NCBI RefSeq assembly: GCF_028372415.1
Contig: NC_092875.1
Location: 52,956,271 to 53,020,270 of the forward strand
Reading direction: 5' to 3'
DNA length: 64,000 nucleotides
Origin: Notamacropus eugenii
Lineage: Eukaryota; Chordata; Mammalia; Diprotodontia; Macropodidae
Shown: piece after piece, positions 1-12,399 of the stretch
Layout: each line of letters opens with the position of its first letter
How positions within the stretch are numbered: position 1 is the stretch's first letter
Notes under the pieces: model-generated
Databases searched by the model: none
What the model was told of the DNA's origin: nothing
Seen by the model: only the letters and a program-made list of their open reading frames with translations
Program-made: the position numbers and the translations under genes

Positions 1-515
1 TTTGACCTAGCAATACTGCTTCTAGTTTAGTATCCCAAAGAGATCGTAAGAAAGGGAAAGGGCCCCACATGTACAAAAATATTTATAGCAGCTCTTTTTG
101 TGGAGTCCAAGGACTGGAAATTGAGGGAATGCCCATCAACTGGGGAATGGCTGAGCAAGTTGTGGTATATGAATGTAATGGAATACTATTGTGCTATAAG
201 AAATGACGAACAGAAGGACTTCAGAAAAACCTGGATAGATGTATATGAAGTGATGCTGAATGAAATGAACAGAACCAGGAGAACATTATACACAGTAACA
301 GCCACAGTGTGTGAGGACAGTTTTTGATAGACTTGGTTCTTCACACCAATGAGAGGACCTAAAACATTTCCAAAGCACTCATGATGCAAGATGTCATCCA
401 CATCCAGAGAAAGACCTATGGAGTCAGAATGGAGAATGAAGCAGACTATTTACTCTTTTGTTGCGTGGTTTTGTTTAGTTTTACTCATGCTTTCTCCCAT
501 TCATTTTATTTATGA
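1..515 (+). mobile_element. LINE-1 3' end (cut by window edge)
   Basis: The + strand encodes the C-terminal end of L1 ORF2 ([19 protein letters not shown], about 155-225) followed by an L1-type 3'UTR. The ORF2 frame is already interrupted near base 30. The element is 5' truncated or continues outside the window. Confidence 0.85.
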
Positions 516-1920
516 CCAAAGAGATAGAGAACATTTACAAGATGTAAAATGAATAATTTTAAGTAAATCAAATTTAAATGGTTTTGTATAAATGGAATAA
601 ATGCAGCCAAGTAGAAGGAAAGCAGAAAACTGAGAAATTTTTATAACAAATCTGTCCAGTAAGGTCTCAGTTATCAACTATATAGAGAACTGGGTCAAAT
701 TTATTAGACTATTAATCATTTCCCAATTGATAAATGATCAAAGGATATGAATGGGCAGTTTTAGATGAACAAACCTAAGCTCTCTGTAATCATATGAAAA
801 AATGTTCTAAAGAACTATTGATTAGAGAAATGAAAATTAAAACAACTCTGAGGTACCACCTCACACCTATCATATGGGATAGGGGCAACTAATTTGTGCA
901 GTGGATAGAGCACCAGTGCAGGAGTCAGGAGGACCTGAGTTCAAATCTCACCTCAGACACCTGACACTCACTAGCTGGGTGACCTTGGGCAAGTCACTTG
1001 ACCCCAATTGCCTCATCCTGGGTCATCTCCAGTCATCCTGATGAATATCTGGTCACTGGATTCAGATGGCTCTGGAGGAGAAGTGAGGCTGGTGACCTGC
1101 ACAGCCCTCCCTCTCTCAAAAAAAAAAAAAAACAGTCAAGTGCAAGTCACATCATTATTTCTCTGATGGTATGGTCTTCTTCGACAACGAAGAATGAACA
1201 CATGCACAAAATGATCATATTGGCTAATATGACAGAAAAAGGAAATGATAAAGGTTGCAGGGAATGTGGGAAAATTTAGACACTAATGCACTTTTGGTGG
1301 AGTTGAAAACTGATTCATCTTTTCCAGAGAACAATTTGAAACTATGCCCAAAGGACTATAACACTGTGCATACCCTTTGATCCAAAAATACCATTACTAG
1401 GTTTATATGTCAAAGAGCTTTTAAAAAGAAAAAAGGCTTATATGTACAAAAATATTTATTTTTATGGTAGCAAAGAATTGAAAATTGAGGGAATGCCCAT
1501 CAATAGGGAAATAGCTCAGAAAATTGTGTTATATGATTGTGATGGAATACTATTGTGCTATAAGAAATTATGAGCAGGATTCTTTCAGAAAAACCTGGGA
1601 AGACCCGGTCACATAAAGTAATGCAAAGAACTAGGACAACATTGTATATGGTAACAGAAATATTTTATGATGGTCGATTTTAAGTGACTTAGGTATTCTC
1701 AGCAATACTATGGTCCAAAACAATTCCAAAGGCCTTAGGATGAAAAATGCCATCTGCCTCTAAAGAAAGAACTAATGGACTCTGGATGCAGGTAGAAGCC
1801 TGCTTTTCAAACTTTCTTTGTTATTCTTAGGTTATTTGATTAGTGTTTTCTTTTGCAACATAACTAACAAGGAAATGCTTTGCATGACTGCATATGTATA
1901 TGCATAATATATATTATATG
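516..1920 (+). mobile_element. LINE-1 ORF2 3' portion and 3'UTR, older copy
   Basis: A second + strand L1 abuts the first. It contains degraded ORF2 C-terminal sequence (the [30 protein letters not shown] region at about 755-868), interrupted by a SINE, and resumes at 1224 with the zinc-finger-like C-terminal part. Many stops and frame changes mark it as older than the copy at 34226. Confidence 0.8.
879..1213 (+). mobile_element. Marsupial tRNA-derived SINE with RTE-like tail, inserted in L1
   Basis: The 5' part has the tRNA/CORE pattern (gtgcagtggatagagcacc ... gagttcaaatctcacctcag ... gggcaagtcacttgacccc). The 3' part is an RTE-like tail ending ttcttcgacaacgaagaa. It splits the L1 between ACACCT and TTGGCTAA and is flanked by near-identical 10-bp TSDs, atcatatggg (869-878) and atcatattgg (1214-1223). 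Confidence 0.85.
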
Positions 1921-1929
1921 TATCATCTG

Positions 1930-2295
1930 TGTCAACGATCTTTGATTGTGTAGCTTGAGGCTCCAGAAAGACAGCATGTCACTGTGTTAATTATTCAGCA
2001 AGAAAAATTCATTAGCTGGGTGCAATATCTGAATATACCATCAGGTTGCACTCTACTCGAGATACTAGTCCAAGCCTCGCAAAGTTCTCTTTCTGTTACA
2101 TTCTCTAAATCATCCTTTTCTAAAATGTTACATTATCTCACCTGGCTGTAGGAAGTTGCTCAGCCTACCAACACCTAAGTCCAAGATCTCTCCATAGCTG
2201 TGGTGAAAAACAGCTTTGATTAACCCTTAATGAGTCATATTTGAATGCAGTCTAGGGTATAGAGTGGAATATTGCTCATGATATTAAAATATGAA
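1930..2295 (+). repeat. Unclassified dispersed repeat, family A copy 1
   Basis: Collinear similarity with 51560-51895: both share a gcatgtcat..gt block, attagctgggt, accatcag..ttgcactct, then ttgattaacc, gtcatatttga and a shared tctagggtat. I do not recognise the family; a decayed LTR or DNA transposon is possible. Confidence 0.55.
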
Positions 2296-2299
2296 ATCT

Positions 2300-2715
2300 G
2301 CCATCTTGCAGTGGCATCTCCTCTCTCAGATCACTTTCCTTTCTTTAAGTCTTTTTTTTTACAACACCAAAAATTTTCCCATTATTTTTTCCCTCTTGTC
2401 CCCTTCTACTATACCTTCTCTTCATCCCAGAGAGGCATTCCATATAACAAATAATAAAAAAGAAAAGAGGAAAAGATATTTTAAAAATCAACAAAAATGA
2501 TGCAATGTATGTGCAATGTACTACACTCATGGACCTCCAACCTAGACAAAGAGGTGGGGGGAAGAGGATTTGTCATATCTCTTCTCTGCTTATTCTTTGT
2601 AATTTTCATCATTCAATTTTTTTTTATTGTTGTTTCCTTATTGACATTGCTGTGATCATTGGGCATGTTTTCTTGGTTCTGCTAATTTCACTGTGTCATT
2701 TTTCTCTCTTATAAA
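2300..2715 (-). mobile_element. L1-type 3'UTR fragment, antisense
   Basis: Resembles 22310-22960 and 23225-23450 in word order (a caatgtactacactcatgga-type block, a Lys-tract-like A-rich segment, then ttgtcata..ctctgctt). I take these as antisense 3'UTRs of an old L1 family. Family assignment is tentative. Confidence 0.45.
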
Positions 2716-3005
2716 TATAATAATATAAAAAATATAATGTAAATAAAATATATTATAAATTTATTATTATATTTATATTATATATTTATTATAAATATAT
2801 TATATTACATATAATATACATTTATATATTATATATTATAATTATTAACATGTTATGTTTTCATATAATTATATTTTATGATATAACATTATATTATGAA
2901 TGTAAATTATATTTATAAATATATTTATTACATATAAATTGTAAATATATAAAATAATATAAATATAATATATTCATATAAATAATACAAGTATAATAAT
3001 TTCTT
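2716..3005. repeat. AT-rich low-complexity tract
   Basis: About 290 bases almost entirely of A and T in irregular TATAAT/ATTATA steps. No gene-like content. Confidence 0.9.
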
Positions 3006-3009
3006 ATCC

Positions 3010-3620
3010 TCCTTTCTTATCCTCTCTTGATTTTGCTTGTGTAGAAGCTTTTCAGTTTCAGGTAATTAAAACCATCAGTATTATTTTTTGTAATTGTGTC
3101 TACCCCACATTTTGTTAAGACTATATCTCCTACTGATCACTGTGAAAGTAAGGATCTTTAATAAGAAGATCATATATCCATTTAGAATGTATTATGAGAT
3201 ATGATGTGAGATGCTGGCCTGAACTTAATTTTGTCCTGATGCTTTCTAATTTTCCAAGTAATTTTTTTAATCTAATAAGGAGTTATTTACTAAGTAATTT
3301 GTGTTTTCTAGTTTTTCAAATACTTGGTTACTGAATTCTATTGTTTCTGATTTTCTCTTCTCTGCCTTTGATCTATATTGTCTCCATTTATCTACCTTTC
3401 TATTTATTAACCAATCCAAGTAGTTTTGATGACTACTGCTTTATGATATAATTTGAAAATTGGAAGTCCTATTCCTTAAGATACTTTCTAATGCATTCAC
3501 AAATCTAAATATTTAGCAAGCTGTAATCACAAAGTTTACTATATATAGAATAAATTGAAAAGGAAATTTTTAATGATTGTTTTCCTATTATATTAATAAC
3601 CAATTTTATATATGGGATCC
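3010..3620 (-). mobile_element. LINE-1 ORF2 internal fragment, antisense
   Basis: The + strand reads like the antisense of the ORF2 region downstream of the reverse transcriptase (agaagcttttcagtttcag, later actactgctttatgatataattt). Heavily decayed. The 160 bases after it are unassigned. Confidence 0.65.
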
Positions 3621-3779
3621 AAAGATCCTCTTTTTGTTTGCTCATTCAAAGATCAGCCTCTCAGGAGTTCTCAAGACTTTGTCCAAATATTCATCCTTCC
3701 CAGGTCATCTTTTCTAGGTGGAATTCTTAATGTAACCCCACTATTTTTCAACTCCAGTAAGACTGAGTGGAGAATAGCC

Positions 3780-5965
3780 TTTTTGGTATAGATTTTTTGA
3801 AATTTATTTTTAGTTTCCAACATTCACTGCCACAATATTTTGAGTTCAAAATTTTCTCCCCATCTCTCCCCTCCCTCTACCTGAAGACTGTGTGCACTTT
3901 GATTACCATTTCCCCTAGTCTACCCTCACTTCTATCACCTCTCTGTTCTCTTATCCCCTTCACTTCTATTTTCCTGTAGGGCAAGACAGATTTCTGTACC
4001 TCATTGCCTATATATCTTATTTCTCAGGTGCGGGTAAAAACAATTTTTAACATTCATTTTTAAAACTTGAGTTTCTCATTTGATCCCTTCCTCTCGCCCC
4101 AGTCACCCTCATGAAAGGCAAGCAATTTGATGTAGGTTATAAACCTTTCCATAACAGTCATGTTGTGAAAGACTAACTATATTCTCCTCCATCCTTTCCC
4201 ACTCCCTGTTTATTTTATTCTCTCTTTTGACCCTGTCCCTCCTCAAAAGTGTTTGCTTCTGGTTAATCCCTACCCCCATTTTCCCTCTCTTATCCCCTTC
4301 CCCCCTACTTTCCTGTAGGGTAAGATTTTCATATCCAATGGAGTGTGTATGTTATTCCCTCCTTAAGTCAAATCTGATGACAGTAAAGTTCATTCATTCC
4401 CTCTCACCTCGCCACTCTTCCTCTCCACTATAACAACTTTTTCTTGCCTCTTTTATGTGAGATAATTCACCCCCATTCTACCTCTCCCTTTCTCCTTTTT
4501 CCAGTATATTTCTCTCTCACTCCTTAGTTTTACTTGGTAGATATCATCTCTTCATACTCAACTCACCCTGTGCCCCTCTGTCAATGAACATATATATATA
4601 TGTTCCTTCCAACTACCCTAATACTGAGAAAGTTCTCATGAGTTATAAATATCATCTTTCCATGTAGGAATGTAAACAGTTCAACTTTAATAAGTCCCTT
4701 ATAATTTCTCTTTTCTATTTACCTTTTCGTGCTTCTCTTGAGTCTTGTATTTGAAAGTCAAATTTTCTATTCAGTTCTGGTCTTTTAATTAAGAACACTT
4801 GAAAGTCTTCTGTTTCATTGAAGATTCATTTTTTCCCCTAAAGGATTACACTCAGTTTTGCTGGGGAGGTGATTCTTGGTCTTAATCCTAGTTCCTTTGA
4901 CCTCCAAAATATTATATTCCAAGTCATCTGATTCATTAATGTATAAGCTGCTAAATCTTGTGCTAACATGATTGTGTTTCCACAATAATTGAAATGTTTC
5001 TTTCTGGCTGCTTGTAATATTTTCTCCTTGACCTAGGAACTCTGGAATTTGGTTACAATGTTCCTAGGAGTTTTCCTTTGGGGATGTCTTTATGGAGATG
5101 GTCAGTGTATTCTTTCCATTTCTCTTTTACCCTCTGGTTCTTCCAGTGTGGAGGGTGTACTGTTCCAGTCTTCAGGGATTTGTGCAACTGTTTTCAGAGG
5201 TATTTTTACAGACCTGTAAACTCTCAATTCTTTCAAGGTTGTATGATCAAAGGAGAGGTGTTTACTCTTCTCCTTGTCTGTGCTTTGGTCTGTAAGTGAC
5301 CACAAGCCCTCTTTTCTGGTTTGAAACTTTGAGAAGGATTTCCTCTCCACTGCCTGCCACAAACTCTGCCACACCAGTACTCCTCCTCACCCCTGGACTG
5401 CCACCCAGACCTGTGACCTATATCCAAGCACGGGCAAAACAAGGGAATTCTGCCTCAGTGCCAGAAAAGAGATCCCTGCAATCCCTCTCTGATCAGCTGC
5501 CTGATTTCCCCACTGTCTGTGGGCTGAGAGCTCTGGAAGCTGTCACTGCCACCACAGCTGCCCTGGGGCTCGGACCAGACTATGCTCCTCTCTCACCTAG
5601 GTCTGACAGACCTTTCCTACTGACCTTCTAAGTTATCTTTGACATTTATGGATTGAGAAGTCTCAAAACCACCACAGCTGACAGTGATTCAGTTCCCTGA
5701 GGCTTGCTCCAGTTTCGCTAGGGCATGGTCTGTGCTGACACAGCCTACACTGAACTATGTTCTTCTCTCAGTCTGATACAACAGACCTTTCCTGTCAACC
5801 TTCTACAGGTTGTCTTGGGCAGGAGTTTGTTTCACTTCATCATTTTGTGGATTCTGAAGCTCTAGAATTTGGTTAAAGTCATTTTTCCAACTATTTGGAA
5901 GTGCTTGGGGGAGAGCTCAAGCAAGTCCCTACTTTTACTCCACCATCTTGGCTCTGTTCCCTGAA
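3780..5965 (-). mobile_element. HAL1-like (half-L1) element(s), antisense, reaching the L1 5' end
   Basis: Read on the minus strand: an L1-type 5' start at about 5965 (ccaagatggtggagtaaaag), a GC-richer 5'UTR, an ORF1-like coiled-coil region (about 4700-5130), then directly an L1 3'UTR-type block with aggcaagcaatttgatgtag (4120-4140). ORF2 is missing between ORF1 and the 3'UTR, as in HAL1 elements. A second 3'-end fragment appears at 3785-3980. ORFs at 5296-5631 reflect the GC-rich leader, not a gene. Confidence 0.65.
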
Positions 5966-6360
5966 AAGGAAATTTGAACAAAAATTTCTTTAGGGGCATA
6001 TTACTCTCCAATCCTGGATGTCTTCCCATTTCCTTTCTAGATCTTTGGAGAAACTTGACTACATATATCTGTGGTTTGTTTAAAAGGAAAAGAGAAGCAA
6101 TATTTCCTTTCCCAGTTTCCACGATCATGGACACAGGGGTGCACAGAGCGGTCAATAGTAGTGTTCTCTTAGAATATGCCAGGGTACCTGATGCATGGTT
6201 TGTGCAGGACTTAGATCATGATTAAAAAAAGAGAAAGTGGGAAAAATAGTGATAGTTCAAAGACTAAAAGGAAATGGTCTTTCCTAGTTTACTAGCAAAA
6301 TGAGATATAATAGTTACAGCAGCTCTGAATCTTTTCTTCTCATGACTTCCCTGCAGGGCT
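5966..6360. other. No recognised feature
   Basis: Open frames on both strands (5974-6225, 5862-6155) overlap and show no family similarity that I recognise. Treated as anonymous DNA. Confidence 0.5.
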
Positions 6361-6364
6361 GATG

Positions 6365-6640
6365 ATACACTGAAACTTTTGTAAATGAGTTGTTTTTCAG
6401 TCATTTCCAAGTCTTTGTGATCCCTTTTGAGGTTTTCTTGGCAAAGATATTGAAGTGATTGTCATTTCCTTGTCCAATTCATTTTACAGAGGAAGAAACT
6501 GAGCAAACAGGCTTAAGTGACTTATCCACACACAGCTAGTAAGTGTCTAAGGTCATATTTGAATTCATGAAGAGGAGTCTTCCTGACTCCATGTCCAGTA
6601 CTCTATCTTCTGGGCTACATAGTTGTCATCAAGAGAGACT
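6365..6640 (-). mobile_element. MIR/CORE-SINE, antisense
   Basis: Shows the antisense CORE pattern: ttttacagaggaagaaactg, agtgacttatcc, cacagctagtaagtg, then ttgaattcatgaagaggagt and cttcctgactcc. It looks nearly full length. Confidence 0.8.
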
Positions 6641-6984
6641 AACAGAAAGGTTACTGATGATCCTAACACAGAAGGGTGGTTATTTCCACTCCACGCTCTC
6701 ATATTGGGTCCTTGTGAGCTTGTTTTCAATAGGGTCACAAGACAGGAAAAAATATATTACATTTATAGGAAGAGTTGCTCTCCACATGCAGCATGAAGTG
6801 TCATTATATGACTTCAAGAGAGGCAGAATAGAAATCTCATATCCTCTCCACTCCCCGCTCCACCTTTCACTAAGAGAAACTTTAATATACACCAGGAGGT
6901 GAAACAGTAGATTGGGGCCAGAAACTTGACTGTCCTACTTTCCTCAAAGAAAGGGAGCCACTGGGCTAGAATAATATCTATCTG

Positions 6985-7290
6985 TTCCATTAAATATTGT
7001 TAGTCTAGGGGATGTAGGTTTCAGGTTCAAGCTAACTTCTGATTGGTATTTATTAGTTGAGAGAAAGGAGTATCAAATCTTTATATCTAAAGTGTGATGC
7101 CCTTCCCACCTAATTCTACAATGAACATACATAGAATTAGCTAAGAAACCCATTTACCCACCTCAATAGCAAAACAGAAATCATACATAGGAGAACATAT
7201 ATCTGACAATACAGAGTGAAGGAGTTCTGCAGCTGAGAATTAGATAACAGTTGTCTAATGAATCTCAGCGATAATAGCTTTGGTCTCCTA
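6985..7290 (+). repeat. Unclassified dispersed repeat, family B copy 1
   Basis: Shares ggttcaagctaacttctg, aagaaacccattta and a run through gaga..catat..gataata..aaagtgaag-like text with 58880-59245 (inverted) and 60250-60490 (direct). It could be an old LTR or MER-type element. Confidence 0.5.
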
Positions 7291-7295
7291 TATTT

Positions 7296-7345
7296 CTATT
7301 AGATATATACATATGTGTATATATGTATATACATATACATATTGG
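7296..7345. repeat. TATATG/TACATA simple repeat
   Basis: A short alternating tatatacatatgtgtatat tract, partly palindromic. Confidence 0.85.
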
Positions 7346-7379
7346 AGATTAGACCCTTTATAGAAATATTTGACATAGT

Positions 7380-8720
7380 TTTTTTCACCAAGTTTTCCTT
7401 CTTATTCTAGTGACACTGATTTTGCTTATTCAAAAACTTTGATATTGCATGTACTTGAAATTATCTAATTTATCTTTTGTGGTAGTCTTTGTCCCTTGTT
7501 TGATTAAGAATTCTCACCCTAGTCAAAGATGTGGAAGGTATTTGATCTATTTCTCTATTTTTAATAGTATGACCTCTAATATTCAGGTCATGTATTCATG
7601 TTGAGTTTATTGTGGTATATGTATGAGACGATAGTCCACACTTAATTTCTACCACAATATTTTCCAATTTTCCCAAAACTTTTTGCTAAATATGGAGGGT
7701 TTTTTCATAAGAAATTTATGTCCTTAGGCTTATCTAACAAAGAATTATTTAGCTAATTTGTTCCTGATTCTTCCTTAACTATTTCACTGATATATTTTTC
7801 TATTTTTTACCCAGTGCCAAACAATTTTTTATAGTTGCTGATATGAAGTATAATTTGACATCTGAGAGTAATATTTTCCCCATTCATTCCTGTTTTTTCT
7901 CATTATTTCTCTTTAGATTTGAGGTCTTTTGTTTCTGAAAATAAATTTACTTTGTCTAGTTCTATAAAGTATCCCTCTTAGTAGTTTAATTAGTATAACA
8001 ATAAAGCTATCAATTAACTTAGACAGTACTGTTTTTTTTTAATTACATTGACATAGACCAGGAACGAGCACTGAAAATTTCTCCACTTATTTAACTACTC
8101 GTTTATTTCTTTAAAGAGTATTTTTAACTGCATCAGTATGGGTGGTGAGTTTGCCTTAGTCCATTGGCTCCCAGATTTCTCATGAAATTAGCAATTAATT
8201 TTAATAGGATTTCCCTTTTTATAACTGCTTCCTGGATTTTATTATTACTGTATATAAATACTATTAATTTTGAAGTTTATTTTGTATTCTGCTACTTTAT
8301 TTAAGCCAGTAATTGTCTTAATTAGTATCCTTACTAATTCCCTAGGATTTTCTAAGTAAGCCATTGTAATCCATGACTCAGCATAGTATTATCTTCCCTT
8401 TGCCTACATTTTTACTTTATTTTTTCCAATCATATCTTAATATTAACATTAGCATTTCTGAGACTATATCAAATAATTATAGAGAAAGGTGACATCCTTG
8501 CTTTATTCCTGAACTTATTTTTAAAGATTCTAGTGTTTCCCTATTGAATACAGGCTTCTAATCTCATTTTAAAAGGTTTATGCCTATATTATGCAGGATT
8601 TTTAGCATAAGTGAACACTGAATTTTGTCAAGTTTTGTCTCTATGTATTCATAAAGTCATGTAGTTTGGAATGGTTAAATATTTAGATTCTTTCCTAATG
8701 TTGAACCATCCTACCAATAA
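7380..8720 (-). mobile_element. LINE-1 ORF2 reverse-transcriptase region, antisense
   Basis: The word order follows antisense L1 ORF2: the tgacatccttgctttattcc block (8490-8510), gaattttgtcaagttttgtc (8620-8640), then atgttgaaccatcctacc (8698-8716). Degraded by many indels. Confidence 0.75.
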
Positions 8721-9465
8721 TTCTTTGGAGGTACTGCAATAATCTTTCTGCTGGTATTTTACTCAGAATATTTGAATTAGTATTAATAAATGATTCATTT
8801 TCTTTTGGTCCATGATCTTGAGACAAGAAGTAAATGTTTCTCTCAGGTTCCTTTCCAATGAGCCATGGGTGTGTGTGGTGGAAACTTAATCTGGACACAA
8901 AAGAAGATGCAGAAGAACAAATGAAGGAAAAATAGAAGATGGGTACAATGTATATATAATCATATTTCTAAAAAATATTCTTCACAATAACCTAGTGAGT
9001 AAAGTAACACAAGGATTTTCCCACTCGTTTTATAGTTAGAGAAACTGACTTTCAGGAAACCTCAGATCACTAAGGGAGCAAATGTCAGCTAAAGTGGAGA
9101 GTCCATTCAAAAAGCTGGACCCAGAACTAACTTCAGAAGGCATCTCAGAGGGAAAAAAGAGGAGGAAGATGAGGCTAACATGAGTGAGTGACAGAGAGAG
9201 AAAGGAGGATATGAAGGCCAGCCAGATGCAAGGACATACAATTCCATGGTGCTTTGGCAGGGATAGAAAAGGAAAGGACTGAGTTTTACTTTTGTTTGTG
9301 ATTTTTAGAGTCTTTTTGATTTTCAATTTATCTATTTCTAATTTTCCAATTTCTAATTTTTAATATTTGCTCTGTTGTGATTATTTTGGTTTGTTAGGTT
9401 TCTAGTTTTTTAAATGCACACATTATTAATTAATTAACTCTGTCCTTTTCTATTTTGTTAATGTA
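8721..9465. other. Mostly anonymous; possible MIR relic
   Basis: 8980-9070 has a weak antisense-MIR look (aataacctagtgagtaaagt, then tttatagttagagaaactga). The rest has no recognised feature; the minus-strand open frame at 9036-9326 is low-complexity and unsupported. Confidence 0.4.
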
Positions 9466-9469
9466 TATG

Positions 9470-10150
9470 CTTTTGTAAATAGCATTTTATTTTTCCAATT
9501 ACATGTAAAGAATTTTCAACATTCATTTTTATAAGATTTTGAGTTGCAGTTTTTTTTCTCTCTCTCTCTACTCTCCACCCTCCCCAAAATGGCAAGCAAG
9601 GTGATATAGGTTATACATGTGTAATCATGGAAACATATTTCTACATTAGTCATGTTGCAAAAGAAGAAACAGAACGAAAAGGTGAAGTGGACATTATTTC
9701 CCCTCTCCCACAGAGCCCCTGGGTTGAGAAATGTCTGTTGAGTTTCTAGGCAGCGTTGGGCCTAGTAGCTACTTACTGTTAGTGGCTACACTCTCTGTTG
9801 TGCCCCCTTGCCTAGCAGTACCTAGGAACCCCTGTCAAACTGTTCTGTGAAAAATGTGTGCTATTGGAACCACAAGGCTGTACCGGGAGGTGCTAAGATG
9901 CTTAAAAGGCACACACACCTTTGTTCAGGGCTGCCTCTTCGGAGGACAGCCGCCGGCTGATAAAGACACTCCCAAATTCTCAATTGACTCTTGCCTGTGC
10001 CTGTCTCAGTCTGTCCATTTCAAAGGAAATGCTACCCAAAACAAAAAAAAATGATAATAATATGCTTCTATTTGCATTCAAATTCCATAGTTCTTTCTCT
10101 GGATGTGGATAGCATCTCCTATCAAGAGTCTTTTGGAATTATCTTGGATT
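9470..10150 (-). mobile_element. LINE-1 3'UTR, antisense, split by an LTR-like insert
   Basis: The left part (ttccaattacatgtaaagaa, ggcaagcaaggtgatatagg, gtcatgttgcaaaagaagaa) and the right part (aataatatgcttctatttgc, ttctctggatgtggatagca) match the same order as the uninterrupted copy at 17540-18650. About 345 bases of unrelated sequence lie between them. Confidence 0.75.
9690..10035 (+). mobile_element. LTR-like insert (solo LTR fossil), small
   Basis: Foreign DNA inside the L1 3'UTR with a TATA-like ttaaaagg (about 9903), a downstream GATAAAG signal and a U5-like pyrimidine-rich end. It looks like an old solo LTR of about 0.35 kb. The ends are not resolved and no clean TSD was found. Confidence 0.4.
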
Positions 10151-10311
10151 GTTAATGTATATTTTTAAGGATTTAATTTTTCCCCTGAGGACTGCTTTAG
10201 ATGCATCTCAAAATTGTGACATGTTATTTCATCATTAGCATTGTAGTTCATACAGTTATTGTTTCTGTGTTCTGCTCTTTCACCTACTAGCAATTTAGGT
10301 GCTTTGGCATC

Positions 10312-10445
10312 CTAAGGAGGGCGGGTAGGAGGAACCTTGGCAGCCTAAAGAAGCTGGGTGGGGAGTCTGTGGGTACTATTGCAGCCACCTGGGTCTCACC
10401 CTGTCATTGACTGCAAGTGGACATGTTACTGGCTCAGTAGGGAGC
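10312..10445 (+). repeat. Family D copy 1: CpG-poor relative of promoter-proximal DNA
   Basis: Aligns without large gaps to 12464-12600: shared ctaaggag, ttggcagcct, gggtggggag, tattgcag and acctgggtctc. Several CpGs of the 12.5-kb copy read TG or CA here. Confidence 0.7.
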
Positions 10446-12240
10446 AGTGATACACTGCAGCAGAGCCACACCATGGAGAGAACAGACCCTTGTAAAGTGG
10501 ACTTGTAGTGTGCTGAGTAGGGATCAATATGCCTGCTGGGTTGGGGACTCCTGTTTCTTTTGCATGTCTGAAAGTCAGAAGCATCAACTTCTGGGACACT
10601 AGAGGCTTCAGAGAGTCACTCTAAAGATTAGGCAGAGAAGAGAGATTGAAAGGGCTTATCGGGATGCTGGAGAGAGATTCTGGGGCAGATAGCAAATAGT
10701 CAACCATGAGAGAAGAGAGCTTCTGATCCTGAATCCTCTGATAAGCTACTTACCAAAGCATTCAGAGTTCGGAGAAAAATTATTATGTTCCATCTCACTA
10801 TGACTGTGCTGTCATTAGGTGTAAGAGGGAGATGAAGTTCTCCTCAGCCAGTGATTGGTAAAATTATAAACCAAAGTAGGAGTTCAGACCTTGCTAGAAA
10901 CCACAGCCAGGTGTGTGGGAGTTTCAGTAGTGTGTTTAATCCTTCTACCACAGTGGCTAGCTAGGCATCATTCATCTGAAGCAAAGGGCTGGCAATCTGC
11001 ACCGATTCTTGTTTTTGCCTGCTGCTTAGGGTTCATCCCTGGGAAAACTTCACTTCTCAAAAGGAGAAGTTGGTTTCTCCATTCTCACATCCATTGCCGC
11101 CTTATTCCCTACTCCAGTTCTTCCAAGAATAATTTGATTTTTTATACTGGTTTTGGTTTTTTCCAAAAGGGGAATAAAAAAGGTATCCAGAGTCTGATAA
11201 AAATATCATATAGGGTGGATAATTTTAGTCTCCTACAGAAAGCAACAATACACCTAACATAGCATGCATGAACAGAATGATTTAAACAGAATTCAGAATT
11301 TAACAAGGTTCAATCTGCTGGGGAACTGCTAGCAGGCCTCATCAAGCCATGAAATTTGGTGTCTTGGTTAAATAGACATTTCATATTTCACCTATCTGAA
11401 CCAACCAATCATACACGAACTTCATTTCTGGAAGTCTTCTCTCTCTCTCCAATGCCAACCCTTGCCTAAATGCCAGCCCAACCCTTCAGCTGCTGCTGCT
11501 GCTAGAAGCTGAAGAGTGGGTAAATGCCTTGGGTTCATACTGGCATTATCATCTTTATATTTCAGGTAGTAAGGCATCCTAAAATACAAAAAGATAGAAA
11601 AAAATGTTAAAAGGAAATGAGGGAGAACTCCATTTGGAGATCTTTCTAGAACTCCCATTGAGGAGAAAGGAGATGCTCTAGGAGAGGAGATAGGGTCAAA
11701 ATATTACTTGGCACAAGAAGGTTCAAAGTAGGGCAGAGACCTCAGCATTTCAGTAACATCCTGAACTGCAACAGTCCCTCAGAGGTGGGTCCTTCTGTCT
11801 GAGGGTACCTAACCAATACTTCTTATAATGTATGTGGGGAGAAGGTTCCCTGCCCCCTAGGACATTCCTTCAATTTTACATATGGGGGTCTACTTTATAG
11901 CTGGGGACCCAATTAACCTGATAGAAAAGAAAAGAAGGGATCTTGACTAAGTCAAGGGGTGCAGCTTTGACTTTGTGCCTATCTGTGCATGTCCCTACAT
12001 TTGTAGGGTGAGGGGGAGAGATTGTGACTGGGAGGTGAGTAGTGTGCCTCTGTGCCTCCCATCTGGGGGCAGCAATGTCTTGAGGAGGGCCCTGAATCCT
12101 GGTGAGGGATGGGGGAAAGCCGGGGAGTGGTCTACAGCTATAAGGAATGGGGGAGGGTGTTCTAAGTTTTGTTTGAGGCAATTGTGAGCAGGTGGGAGGG
12201 CAGTGTGCTCCTCAGTCTATTTTAAGGGTGTCATGCACTA
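10446..12240. other. No recognised gene; anonymous DNA upstream of the promoter
   Basis: Open frames here (10891-11262, 11422-11658, 11876-12181, 11975-12187) overlap on both strands and resemble no family I know. Part of 11290-11400 recalls the 28560-28610 text (ctgctaa/gcagg, catttcatatttcacct), so an old repeat is possible. Confidence 0.4.
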
Positions 12241-12315
12241 GGGGCAGGAGGAAGAATGAGAGAGAGCTAGAGAGAGAAAGAGAGAGAGACAGAGAGAGGG
12301 AAAAAGAGAGAATTT
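12240..12315. repeat. GA-rich simple repeat
   Basis: Imperfect (GA)n with AGAGAGAG blocks immediately upstream of the putative promoter. Confidence 0.85.
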
Positions 12316-12399
12316 ATGTCTGGATGGGACTAGTGCCTCGGTACATACAACAATGAGGGCAAACAGTGAAACTGGGGTGGGGATGTGAATGGAGTGAAG

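Noticed and set aside
5296-5631. 111-codon frame with normal amino-acid mix
   Set aside because: It lies in the GC-richer 5'UTR of an antisense HAL1-like element, on the strand opposite to the element.
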